From positions 1 to 64,000 of the forward strand of contig JBBHKE010003551.1 of NCBI GenBank assembly GCA_037447655.1: 64,000 bases of DNA, in the 5' to 3' direction. The position numbers were made by a program, and so were the translations under genes. Positions 1 through 10,275 of the stretch are shown here, piece after piece; the first letter of the stretch is position 1, and the number at the start of each line of letters is the position of its first letter. The stretch is from Zygnema cylindricum (lineage: Eukaryota > Streptophyta > Zygnematophyceae > Zygnematales > Zygnemataceae). The notes beneath the pieces were generated by a model. It ran no database searches, was not told the origin of the DNA, and was given only the letters and a program-made list of their open reading frames with translations.

Positions 1-2
1 TT

Positions 3-482
3 ATTCTTTTGAACAGTTCCATGAACGGTGTCCTTTACAAAGGTGCTGTTTTAACCTTGGGTAGGGCCACTTTTAACGCCTTTGAACCCGTGAAACTTAA
101 TATTCAGATGGAGGATGTTTTCAATGATGTGGGAACTGAAACTGAATCATCTTATTTGATAGAGATTCCTTTCACAATTGTTGAAGAAGGTGTACCGCCG
201 TTGAAAGGAAAGTTGTTGAACAAAGCAGAGTGCCACATGGCGAGCCCCGATAGGCTCGACGTCATTTTTTTGAGCAGTTCGTTGATGCCCCGAGACTCGG
301 AAACAGATATGACGGAATGGATAAAAGTTTTTGGAGAGGTAAATCCTAGTATAGATAACAATGGGGTTGTCACAAAGGACCTTCCCGCATACAAAGGATG
401 GTTAGACATAACATATGTGGACGATGAACTTCGTATTACTCGTGGAAACAATGGAACTATAGTCGTTGTGAATCGGATTTAA
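3..482 (+). CDS. FBN: Plastid lipid-associated protein (fibrillin/PAP), 3' part only
   Basis: This is the C-terminal part of a fibrillin, a lipocalin-like plastoglobule/thylakoid protein that binds lipids and isoprenoids. The reading frame is open to the left edge of the window, so the beginning of the gene is missing. It ends with the family signature YVDDELRITRGNNGT near the C-terminus. Its sequence is almost identical to exon 2 of the complete gene at 10276-11701, with a handful of substitutions. There is no stop or frameshift in the visible part, so the copy may be functional. The flanking sequence down to about 2345 is also partly homologous to the flank of the other copy (to about 12560), so both belong to one segmental duplication. 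The first methionine inside the frame (position 21) is internal; the true start and the transit peptide lie outside the window. Confidence 0.88.
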   Translation: MLLNSSMNGVLYKGAVLTLGRATFNAFEPVKLNIQMEDVFNDVGTETESSYLIEIPFTIVEEGVPPLKGKLLNKAECHMASPDRLDVIFLSSSLMPRDSETDMTEWIKVFGEVNPSIDNNGVVTKDLPAYKGWLDITYVDDELRITRGNNGTIVVVNRI

Positions 483-1149
483 AAGAAACACGGGATTTTG
501 ATTCGTGAACTTATATGTGTGTATGATGGTTAGCACAGCTGTCAAAGTTTTTGGCCAAAACATCGACAATGTTCACCAAACAATGGTTAAAGGCGGTTTT
601 TTTTTAAAGGTTCTTGTTGACATAAGAGGTAGATTAAAGAGTTGGTCAATTTTTAACATTTTTGTGAGAACTAAAAAACAATGCCGGCTAGCCCATATTT
701 TGGTTTTTTTAATTTGACTTGATGAAAAGCTATGCTAACCATCGAAGAATTTGTGATCATGGATGATAAGATCTTGATATTGTTTGTTTGTCCTTTTTTG
801 TACTGTAGTCTTTTCCCTAATTGTTATCCCTCGTGTGTTATTATGGTACTAATGTACGATTGAAAATAAATTGACTTCGTTTTGACACGAAACTATCGTC
901 ATGTCCCTTGGTATTATGTTCCATTAAGATAGATTTTGCTACTATTACAAAAATTTGGAACCTCCACAGGGAGAGGGAAAAGGGAAAGGAAGCGGGCAAG
1001 AGGGGGATATTGGAGGTGAATTGGCGGACGCGATGTAATCATACACAAAATAAAATACCAATGCATTTGAAAAGATAAATTGAATTGAATTTGGGATGAT
1101 TTCATTAAGTGAGAAAGTAACTTATATAAAAATTACACAACGCTAATTA
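483..1149. other. 3' flank of fibrillin copy, no gene seen
   Basis: This is AT-rich flanking sequence. The first 45 bases after the stop codon match the 3'UTR of the complete fibrillin gene. No reading frame with recognisable similarity was found. Confidence 0.5.
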
Positions 1150-1965
1150 CTGTGGAGTCTAAGCGGTGTAACAAAAAAAGCCTAGTTTGGATTCTAACAA
1201 ATGTGTTACAGATTCTAAAGGATTGAAGTTAAGACGAGACTCTAATAAATGTAATCTAGATTCCAGGGGATTGACACTAGGGCGGCAATGAACATTGTGA
1301 TTAAGACCTAAAGTAATGACGCAAATTCAAGCGAAAAAAAAAGTACGATGATACAAACAAGAATATATAAAAGAATCAAACAAGGAACACTAAATGTATG
1401 TATGACGAAAAGAGACCGTTGCCCAAAGGACTCGTACGTAGGACGTCAAGAGGGGACTTTTGCATTAATGACAATAACGGAATTGACTAAGAAAAAGAAC
1501 AAAGGGAGACCGGCGTTAAATGACCCTTAACACCCCTCCTCGAGCGGCAACTAGGATGTAGGTTGAGAGGAAAATAAATTAAGCTAGGAGGAGAAGAAAG
1601 ACGAAGGCGAAAGGAGAGGCGATGTTGTTTAAAATTAGGGCGATGAAGAGCTTTGATGAGGTAATAGGCCACTCGATCGCCGGATTTAACATAAAGAAAC
1701 CGCAGAGTGCCATCCTTGACCCACTCCCGAGAGTAATGCTACTGAAAGTCGTTGTGTTTCGTCCTCTTGTGGTGAACAAGATTGCGAATAAAAGTAACGG
1801 CTCCTTGGTAATAAGAAAAAATAGTAGGAGCCGAAGGGGGAAAACCGAGATTGGAAAAAAGGGTGTGGGGTTAGACAACTTCCTTGGCAGTGTGACAAGC
1901 GGCCATATATTCAACTTCGTTTGTGGAACATGCGGTGGTAGGTTGCTTAGTGCGTGACTAAGAGA
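1150..1965 (-). mobile_element. Ty1/copia retrotransposon relic: RNase H end plus 3' LTR
   Basis: Read on the minus strand, 1965 to about 1560 encodes a decayed copia RNase H C-terminus. Recognisable pieces are CHTAKEVV, YYQGAV and VHHKRTKH, followed by a degenerate segment (YVKSGDRVAYYLIKALHRP) matching the usual tail of this domain. The frame contains in-frame stops and a shift. A purine tract (GAGGAGGGG) then directly precedes TGTTAAGG at 1532, the expected polypurine-tract/LTR junction, so about 1532-1150 is probably the 3' LTR. That LTR contains two imperfect 43-base direct repeats (about 1190-1275). The rest of the element is absent. It lies in the 3' flank of the left fibrillin copy and partly explains why this flank is longer than that of the complete gene. 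Confidence 0.7.
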
Positions 1966-2589
1966 TAAGGCCATTGCCCAAAAAAAAGCACAAGCTGGTT
2001 GTTAAACGGCGAGAAAGCTCTTCTTGTACCCAACTTGAATCAGCAAAACCTGTGAGAGCACTAGAGGCAACGAGATTTAGACAGAGAAAATGCTATCAGT
2101 TTTTTCTAGGGTTTTTGGTAGTTCCAATCTCCACAACTGGCTGAAATATATGATGAATAATATTGTATTGTACATTCCACCTAAACATTGGCCTTAACAT
2201 TGGAGTGTTTTTCTTAATTCATAACAAACATTGCGAAGAGATGGGCGTTGAAATCTCAAATCCTTGTGAGCATTTTTCTAAGCAAGAGATGTTGATTCCG
2301 ATCTAAAATAGATTGTCTAGTATTTCACACCTATATGAAATACCTGCATCAAAAGTATAAGAGCGTTGCCAACAAATGTCCATTCCTGAAGGAAATCGTA
2401 TGTAGCATATTTACCTTAGTGTTATTAGGCATAGCAGGGAGGGTTTGTTTAGCGGGCAACATAGACGTTTGAGGAGGCCTTTGCTCGAGCAATGGAAATA
2501 CCTCCCAATAAAAGAGGGGAAATTATCGCGTGACGGGTAGAGGATTTTATTTTTAGGACTCTACTATGTGATTCGGCCAAATGGACAAA
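1966..2589. other. Duplicated fibrillin 3' flanking DNA
   Basis: The stretch around 2178-2340 is similar to 12030-12560 downstream of the complete fibrillin gene; the shared landmark is CCTAAACATTG followed by a T-rich run. No gene was seen. It marks the outer limit of the segmental duplication. Confidence 0.5.
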
Positions 2590-3462
2590 AAAAAGTTTAA
2601 AAACAAAGTGTTCATGCTATATAGCGTTCTGCTATATAGCATTCGCAACAAATTGTGTCACGCTCGTCGCATGAAAACATGTAAATTGCGTTCGTGATTC
2701 AAAAAACTTACAAAACTTACCAAATGTTTACACTTCAAACACTTCAATTAATGCGTCGATATAGCATGAACAAATTGATAGCCTATTCCCACCGGAAAAA
2801 AAATCACTTCCGCAACGGACGAGTGTTCGAATAATGTACAGCTTTCCGAGCACCGAATTTGTTTTTCTTGGAAGTTCCCGGAAAACCGTACAATAGAACT
2901 TCCTCAAAATATTTGAGGATATTGAAGTCGGGTTAAGGTTGCGTCTTTTTTCTAAACAGGCCAACGGTAAACCCAAAAGCTGACGAAACAAAAACAACAT
3001 CCGAACGGCTATTTCATTGTTTTCGCGCGAAAAAACTGTCCAACCTTGAACCACCGTCCTCATCCTTCGAACATTCATTCTCTCCCACGAAAGAAAGTTA
3101 TCGAAAATGGCGTGATGAAGGAATGTTACGAAATTACATTTTTATTTTCGGTTGTATTTTTGAAAGCACGTGTCATGTGAAAATTTCGTCAATTTTCGTT
3201 GGTTTTCAATCATGACACGTAGCATAATCGTCCAGCGTGTCACTATTTTTTTTTCTGTATCTGCCAACCCACCTCCTCGAGGTGGGTACCTACCTCCTCG
3301 AGGTGGGTTGACAGTAAAAGAGAAAAGTGAAGCAAACGCCACACAGATTAACATCCAACGGTCAGTATTACCTCCTAGACCTTCGGAGAGTATTGGCAAG
3401 ATTCTCTGTAATGTTGTTTTTTCGTATATGAACAAAATAAGCGGTACTGTTTGGTACAAATC
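2590..3462. mobile_element. Degraded Harbinger-like MITE sequence
   Basis: The right half (about 3150-3460) shares its internal landmarks with the complete element at 36838-37584: the CGTGACACGTA block, a cluster of palindromic CCTCGAGG units (3268-3307), and the stretch ending in TATTGGCAAGATTCTC. The left half is unassigned; it has a short direct repeat, CTATATAGCRTTC, near 2618-2645. The 116-codon frame on the minus strand here has no recognisable domain and I do not call it a gene. Confidence 0.4.
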
Positions 3463-5283
3463 ATAGTTCAAAAGTAAGCGTTTTTATGGTAGGCCTTTGG
3501 TCGGCGCCTTTATCGGAAGTTATGTTATGGGCTTTTCATGTGATCTGCTTAGATCGCTACTTTGATCAGCGACCGTCCGATCGTCCGTATCTGACGGTGT
3601 AAATAAATATTTTTGGTCCGAATGTTTTAATTAATCCGAATAGGTATGAATACAATATGGGTCTTAAGGTTATATTGTATGTTTTGCATACAATAGGCAT
3701 ATTGTATGGGCCTACTTTCACCTACTTTTGAACTATGGTACACATAGTTGCGGAGTTTTGTAAACTACCCCACTTTTAGTCTGATGGAACGTCACCCTAA
3801 GGGTGAACCTCCAAAAGGCGAAAAGCGAGGTTCATTACTAGAAAAAGTGCATTTTTTTACAGGTCTAGCTCATTTTCGTACATAACCGTACTATTTTCTT
3901 TTATATAAAACATGATTACTGGAGATTCGTCAAGATTCTCCAAACTTTTGGGCGACAACGTCGACCGTCCGATTATGTGTTTTCGTAGTAAACGTTCACT
4001 TTATCCAGTGACTAGCTAGTCTCCTCACTAGACGTGTAAAAATTTAACGCGTGGAATGGTCACGTGCGATCCAGGGTAGAAACCCTACATGTGGCATACG
4101 CCACGCGCCTTTGGACATATTCCACGTGCTTCGGACAGGCGAGAATCAAATCCTAAAGAAAACCACGAGAAAATCTTTGTCGAAGAATGTGCCGTGACGC
4201 CTCCTCCACCATCCGCTGACATCCGGAATTTGCGGCGCACGACGAAATACGAACGACAAAACAACGAAAGAAATGACAAAACATGAATGTACAAATTGTA
4301 CACTCACGTAATATATTTTTGCGGCTAGATGTACGGATACAGATTCAGATTGTGCTTTTGGAATCTTTGACTTGCTCGCCGTCAGAACATGAACCTACGT
4401 CCCTCCAATCGAAAGGAAGCACGTACGCGATAGATTCCTTGCTAACACGACCTGGTGGAGAATTTACTGCCAATAAACGTATCCGTATGATTACTATCGG
4501 CGTTTGATGGAGAAGAGGCCTAAGGGTGAAGTTACATCGGACTAAAGTGAGGTTGTTTACAGAAATACGACCTCTCCGTACTATGCCGTACCTATTTTTT
4601 TTATTATTATTCGCGAACAATATTATAGAGAATCTTGCCAATATTCTTCAAAACATAATTCAAAAGTAGGTGAAAGTAGGCCGATACAATATGCCTATTG
4701 TATGTAAAACATACTATATGGCCTAAAGACCCATATTGTATTGGTCGCAAAATGAAAAAAAATATAGTAGCAGAGTCGAGTTGCACATCGATCGATAGAG
4801 AATTAAACGTCATGTCTAAATATTGAAAAACATTCGGACAATTTTTTTTTCTGTGAGTTTCGAGGTATTTTTTATTTAAACCGTCAGATTTGGAGGATCG
4901 GACGGTCGCTGATCAAAGTAGCGATCCTAAGCAGATTACATGAAAAGCCCATAACACAACTTATGATAGGACTATCCGTCATATTAGCGTCTGCAATTTT
5001 GTAGGCCACACTAAACAAAGCCTCAAATTGACCAACCAGGTTGCCTGTCCGCGTTTTTTTTTTCGGGTTTTCTTTCCCGCGGAATGTCATCCTACGCCGT
5101 GTCGTTGCTAAAAATTCGTCACGGCGTGCGCGTACTATGATCCTACGTCAGATTCGTACGATCGTACAAGAGTGTCCACAACGCACACCCATACAGTATG
5201 CCTACTCTACGCAAGTTTAGTGCCAAGTTTTGCGTGCATACCAAAGGCCTACCATAAAAACGCCTACTTTTAAACTATGATTG
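3463..5283. repeat. Large foldback (inverted-repeat) structure
   Basis: The two ends are long inverted repeats: about 41 bases at 3463 match the reverse complement of the bases ending at 5283 (landmark CCAAAGGCCTACCATAAA). Further blocks continue the symmetry inward: 3530-3640 pairs with 4850-4960, 3645-3735 pairs with 4650-4750, and 3782-3797 pairs with 4524-4540. Sequence typical of Harbinger-like right ends (GATGGAACGTCACCC) lies in opposite orientation on the two arms. The centre (about 3800-4520) is unrelated single-copy-looking DNA without a recognisable gene. This could be one foldback transposon or two nested inverted insertions. Confidence 0.6.
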
Positions 5284-5460
5284 GGAACCTTTCATCTATC
5301 AGCTGTTGCTGCTGCCTTTGTTCGCGCCGAAGTTCAAATTGTTGTAGGCAGCTTCCAGAAGTTAATCAATAGAAGCATCGTTATATTTACATGCTTACTA
5401 CACAAGATTGTATACAAATTTTGCTGATTAAATTGCAAAATACCTTCCCTCGGAACATGG

Positions 5461-5641
5461 TTATCGAGTGTTTCTGTACATCTCAATATCTACAGTCTTT
5501 GAAGAGAGTGATAAGGTGACTTCCTCCATTTTCTTAGTGTCACCTACCAACAGTTTCCTAATGGAAAATCTGCCCACTTCAATCAACTCCATGTGAGGAA
5601 CATTCACAGAATCCTCAAAATATGTGCTGTCATGGAAACGT
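5461..5641 (-). CDS. Terminal exon of an unidentified minus-strand gene
   Basis: On the minus strand a strong splice acceptor (CTCTTTGCAG at 5642-5651) is followed by a 59-codon open frame and a TAA at 5461-5463. The peptide begins RFHDSTYFEDSVNVPHME and continues with IEVGRFSIRKLLVG and a Lys/Glu-rich end. It has no ATG near the start, so simple ORF calling misses it. The composition is that of ordinary globular coding sequence, unlike the surrounding AT-rich repeats. I do not recognise the family. The acceptor lies at the edge of an inverted Harbinger-like copy (5645-5896). An upstream exon may lie near 6410-6560 on the same strand, where a frame beginning EPLERFSERYSL follows another acceptor-like TTTTCAG, but I cannot join the two with confidence. 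The gene could be real, or a fragment captured by transposons. Confidence 0.45.
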
Positions 5642-5644
5642 CTG

Positions 5645-7793
5645 CAAAGAGTACAAAAGCTGTGTTAACCGATGACTTGGTCTACACGTACATGGTACGC
5701 AAATGAAGATTTCAAAGTTGAAGTTGGTTGGTGTGAAAAATATTTGACGATTTTAAATACACGATCTTATATTACGTGATACCACTCAATTTTGAGTACG
5801 TGGATTACTAACTTTGCGCGATATAACATGGTTCAAAATGTAGCATCATGTAATGTTGGCCGCACAATTACAAGATTTCCTGATGGAACTTCGCCCTAAT
5901 GTTTTGTTATGATTAAGGTTGGCGTTTCATCAGGAAATTTTGTAATCTTAACGGGCTGTTTTATTTTAGACGATATTCCACTTGTTTTAAATTGAATGGC
6001 ACCACGTAAGATACGATCGAATATTAAAATTATTTAAATATTTTTCACACCGATCAATTTTAACTTCAAATCTTAATTTGCGTACCATGAACCTGCATAC
6101 CAGGTCACCATACCACACAGTTTGTTCACTCTTTGCAGATCCCTTCTCTTCTACGCCAGCTCGATTTTTAGGGTTTGTTCTTTCTAAACCAAAATGAACG
6201 TTGCTAAAAATGGTGTGACGAAAAAATGATATTGGAAATAGCGTGACGAAAGAGCGTTTCGAGATTAATTTTGTATTTTCGATTGGATTTTGGAAGGCAC
6301 ATATCATGTGCAAATTTTGATAATTTTCGCTCGTTTTCCATCGTGACACGTAGGCTATTCGTCCTACGTGTCGCTACTTTTTTTTTCTGTGGATGACATT
6401 ACACCATGTTGTTCTGAGACAACTGCTGGCACTGAAGATGAAGAAGATGCAGCAGTAGTCATCGTATAACAAATCAAGAGAGGAAGCTTCCACAAATACT
6501 GACAGACTATACCTTTCAGAAAAACGCTCCAATGGTTCTGAAAATTTACCACAGTGTATATAACATACATAGAAACACACACACAAAATTTCAATAGATT
6601 CCGCTCACAGATCTGTGAGATATGCAGAAATGAAATTACATAAAACTGAGTGTACAGTTTTCATATCATTTGTTCCTAAAAATCAAATCCACTAAGTCCT
6701 ACTTATATACACCGAAACTACACTAAGCTGTACGGAGGCATTCCAGCCGTACATCTAACATTCTATCACAACAAATAATTCACTACGAACAAAGTTCTAT
6801 TCTACCAAATATTTACACCGAAGTTCAAACAACGTAAAGTGATAATGATCTAGTCACGCCTCGTCACTATTTGTTGGCGGCGGCTCTCAGCGGTCCGATT
6901 AGAGGATTTGGCATTGTAGAACTGACTTCACGAAGTCCCGTGGTCGTGCCGAATTTCCGTACGTCCACGGAGGACATACTCACGCAATCTCTCAAGTGAC
7001 GACGCGTGTCCCAAGTGTGAATGAACCGTGAGCTTCCAACTTCACTATCACACTAATTTTGGTAAGTACTGAACCGAACTCAACCAAAAATAGCTTAAGT
7101 CCTGAACAGCTCTCTCCCCCTCACATCTGAGGCATAGAGAGGACTAAAGATTTCTAAAAACAACACACCACGCTACAGAAAAAACGAAGCGAATGCCTCG
7201 CGAATGAATATCTGATGGTCATTGTTACCTCCCAAACCTTCGGAGAGTATTGGCAAGATCCTCTTCAATGTTCTTCGCCTATAAGGGTACGTCACCATGT
7301 AATCGGTACTTTGATAAAGTATTTTGGACTGTAGTAAAGATTCTCCGTACTACTTTGAAGAGCGTCCCTATGTGCGAAAATGAAATTGGAACTTTGAAAT
7401 GTGACGGTTGTAGACGTAGGTACAACTTGCGACGATTGATGACGACTACGAAATTTCCAACGAGTAGTGACGCCAACAAAAACAGCGACAGTGGTAGACG
7501 TCTAAATATTTGTGAAATCATTGATGTTTAGGGTTTGCTGATATTGTGACGTCACGCTCACTTGTGACAACGTCGACGTCACTGATTTGTTAACTTTCTG
7601 CCATGGTTTTCTGATTTCGTTTTCTATACTTTTCTTGCTCGACTTGCCATTAAAAAAAAACCTAAAAATAGTTATCCTGAAAACATGCTTCGTCATGTAT
7701 CGTTCGACGAAAAAAAAAATGGTACGAATTTGTACGAAATCGTACAACTTCCAGTAAACAACCCCACTTTTCTTCGAATGGAAGTTCACCCTA
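5645..7793. mobile_element. Composite of Harbinger-like MITE pieces
   Basis: Two Harbinger-like left ends stand head to head: an inverted one at 5645-5896 (ending GATGGAACTTCGCCC) and a direct one from about 5913 (GGTTGGCGTTTCATC). The direct copy continues to about 6405, is interrupted by about 750 bases of unrelated DNA, and resumes at about 7158-7290. The repeated ACACCATG/ACACCACG at the two edges of the interruption resembles an 8-base target duplication. The interruption contains exon-like minus-strand sequence (see the terminal exon at 5461-5641). The stretch 7330-7640 is a second repeat, shared with 14660-14830 plus 15373-15560. The piece ends at 7793 with a right terminus (GGAAGTTCACCC). 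Confidence 0.5.
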
Positions 7794-8262
7794 ATAGCGA
7801 TACACGGTGTACCGTACAGTATTGGTTCTTCCTCACGAAGCTTTGTTATAGTGATGAACACTGAGCCGTACTCTTTCCGTGCTAACCGCATGTCAATTAT
7901 GCAGCTGGCGGAGGCGATCGTGGCCGTCCATCTAGGCTCGGTTCATGAATCGTACAGGCAGCCGCACGCCTACGAAGGATTAAATATTTAAAAATCTCGA
8001 AATTCCCTCTTTAGTGATAATCTGGTTTTGTACTTATCAACATTATTAGGGAAGTGGATCCATGGCTGCTAGTTGTGCAACCAGACCACCTCTTCCACAG
8101 CATGCATCATCACCTTCCTCTACATGTGCTGCCACGTTTCAGGCGAAGAAATTGAGTTTTAAGGACACGTGTCAGAGTGGGATTTGTTATTTAGGATCTC
8201 ACACGTGTGTTTTGTTGGCATCACCTGTACGGGGCGGTGGTTCCAAGCCTTCGCGTCGCCTG
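7794..8262 (+). pseudogene. Orphan duplicate of fibrillin promoter and transit-peptide exon
   Basis: This 470-base block is a close copy of 9995-10467, the promoter and first exon of the complete fibrillin gene. It includes an ATG at 8062 and an open frame starting MAASCATRPPLPQH that matches the transit-peptide exon residue for residue over most of its length. Similarity stops abruptly at about 8262, just before where the splice donor should be, and no fibrillin second exon follows. The frame runs on into unrelated repeat DNA. A MITE 3' end (CTAATAGCGATACACGG) lies immediately upstream, as in the intact gene, so duplication followed that insertion. It is an orphan exon, either dead or making a short secreted/plastid-type peptide. 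Confidence 0.75.
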
Positions 8263-8745
8263 TCCGCTCGACGTGAAACGACATTGGAATTTCGAGACCA
8301 TTGTAAAAAAAAATTCCGTACTGAAAGAAAACGGACAAAATCAAACAAAATTGTGTACTTCTCTTTGTCGTATTGAACGCAAACGGACAAAACATATCGA
8401 ATTCTATACTTTTCTTTGCCCTTGGAAATCGTCTAAAATTTTTCGAAAATTACGGCACGTGAGAATACATGTTCCTTTTTCTTTATAGAAAATCCCTAGT
8501 TTTAGAACACATCGCGCATGTGTTTTAAAGATAAGGTTGAAGATGACGTTTTTTTTCGTTGAAGTGGGTCGAAAAACACAAGACGACAAATTTTCGTACA
8601 TCCTAAGTTCGAGGATGACGCAAATTGTACTCTACAAATTTGCGATTCCTTTGTACGGTTGGAACTTAGGCAGTACGGCGCTAAGTTTTACATGAAAACG
8701 ACAGAAAAAATCCCTTACTTGTGCACATGGGGACATACCCTAAGT
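8263..8745. repeat. Dispersed repeat shared with 15.76-16.09 kb
   Basis: The AT-rich stretch has diagnostic blocks (GTGGGTCGAAA, ACGCAAATTGTACTCT, GGCTAAGTTTT-like, AACGACAG) that recur in the same order at about 15760-16090. No gene was recognised. It may be part of a larger non-autonomous element. Confidence 0.4.
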
Positions 8746-9336
8746 TACGATCAGATATTAAAATTATTTAAAGATTTTTCACACTGACCAATTTTAACTT
8801 CAAATCTTCATATGCGTACCATGAACCTTCGTACCACGTCAACGTACCACACAAATTATTTATTCTTTGCAGATGCCTTCTCTTCTACGCCACCTCGGGT
8901 TTTAGGGTTTGTTCTTTTTAAACCAAAACGAAGGCTGCTAAAAATAGTGTGACTAATAATACTACTAGAAATAGCGTGACGAAAGAGCGTTACGACTTTC
9001 GAGATTAATTTTGTATTTTCGAGTGGATTTGAGAAGGCACATATCATGTGCAAATTTTGATAAATTTCGCTGGCTTTTCTTTCGTGACACGTAAGCTAGT
9101 CATCCTACGTGTCGCTACTCTTTTTTTTTTCTATGGGTGACATTACACCACGCTATAGAAAAAATTGAAGTGAATGCCTCGCGAATCAATATGCGACGGT
9201 CATTGTTGCCTCTCAGACCTTCGGAAAGTATTGGCAAGATTCTCTTCAATGTTCTTCGCCTATAAAAGCAAAATATACAGTACGGCCTAGCACGGATAGG
9301 CGCGGAAATCTACCCCACTTTTCGTCTAATGGAACG
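8746..9336 (+). mobile_element. Partial Harbinger-like MITE
   Basis: It contains the ordered internal landmarks of the family (TTTTTCACACTGACC, CTTTGCAGATGCC, CGTGACACGTAAGC, TATTGGCAAGATTCTC) and ends with the right terminus CGTCTAATGGAACG at 9336. The left terminal inverted repeat is missing. Confidence 0.5.
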
Positions 9337-9576
9337 CTTGCGCTTCAACATCGCCCGTCGCGAAAGCGCCTATTAATCCAGCTGCTTCCCCCCCGAGACG
9401 CCGTACACCACCAGCTAAGGCCGGTATACCTGGCCCGGTGACGTCTTTGCGGGACAATTCGAAATGTGTCGAACCGAGACCGGACCTCAGCCCCGGTCTC
9501 CGTCGGGTATCCCGCGACCGGCTTTACTCCCCTCCCGCAACGTTACGTTCCCCGCCTCGTTTCGCCCGGTACCGTA
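9337..9576. other. GC-rich island between two MITEs
   Basis: About 240 bases of markedly higher GC than anything around it, sandwiched between a Harbinger-like right end and the start of a Tc1/mariner-like MITE. One plus-strand frame stays open throughout and would give a Pro/Arg-rich peptide, but it has no start codon and no recognisable domain. Origin unknown. Confidence 0.5.
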
Positions 9577-9790
9577 CACTCCGTATCGCTATTAGTTAAT
9601 AATTTTTACGCCAGTTAAACCATCTTTTCTCTGTACACACTTGTCCAATTTTCAGTTTGAGACCGCCAATCGGAAGCTGAGCATTCAACTTACCAATCGC
9701 AGCCGTCGGGTTTACAATCCGATAAGTGTGTACGGGAAAAAGATGTTTTAAGCGACGAAAAAAACATTAACACTAATAGCGATACACGGT
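9577..9790. mobile_element. Tc1/mariner-like MITE (short type)
   Basis: The left end is CACTCCGTATCGCTATTAG and the right end is a diverged inverted match (CTAATAGCGATACACGG). The interior resembles the element at 57347-57562, including CATCTTTTCT next to a CACACTTGTC block and its inverted counterpart. Confidence 0.55.
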
Positions 9791-9798
9791 AAACTGTA

Positions 9799-10016
9799 CA
9801 CCGCCAATCGCTATTAGCGTTGTGTACGCTAATCCCGTCCTGCTTTTTTTTTGTTTTATTCTCAAATAGAATTATCCACACTATTTAAAAAAAAGCCCTA
9901 ATTCCTAATTAGAGTAGTCGATTTCTTCCAAAATTTCCAAATTCCCAATTAGCGTACACCACGCTAAATAATAGTATACGCTAATCAAACGTACACGCTA
10001 ATAGCGATTGGCGGTG
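9799..10016. mobile_element. Tc1/mariner-like MITE, intact ends
   Basis: A 218-base element with near-perfect terminal inverted repeats CACCGCCAATCGCTATTAG, flanked by TA on both sides. It lies about 260 bases upstream of the complete fibrillin gene, and its 3' end was co-duplicated with the orphan exon at 8062. Confidence 0.75.
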
Positions 10017-10194
10017 TACCGTACTGTACCGGCTCTCCTCTCGAAGCTTGATATAGTGTTGAACACTTAGCGGTACTGTACGTACTCTTTCCGTGCGAAC
10101 TGCATGTCAGTTATGCAACTGGCGGAGGCGATCGTGGCCGTCCATCTAGGCTCGGTCCCTGAAACGTACAGGCAGCCGCACGCCTACTAGGGAC

Positions 10195-10207
10195 TAAATA
10201 TTTAAAT
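10195..10207 (+). promoter_or_regulatory. Probable TATA-like element of the fibrillin gene
   Basis: TAAATATTTAAAT lies about 70 bases upstream of the ATG at 10276, and a near-identical TAAATATTTAAAA stands at the same place upstream of the orphan exon (8062). The conserved position in both copies is the main support. Confidence 0.4.
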
Positions 10208-10275
10208 CTCGAATTTCCCTCTTTAGTGATAATCTGGTACTGTACTTGTCGCATCATTACTAAGGAACTGGATCC

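Noticed and set aside
1579-1974. 131-codon minus-strand frame
   Set aside because: It is an off-frame reading of the decayed copia RNase H region; the real similarity lies in a neighbouring frame with stops.
6867-6977. 36-codon minus frame starting MSSVDVRKFG
   Set aside because: It has a plausible amino-acid pattern but is too short and lacks a convincing donor, so it is noted only under the finding at 5461-7160.
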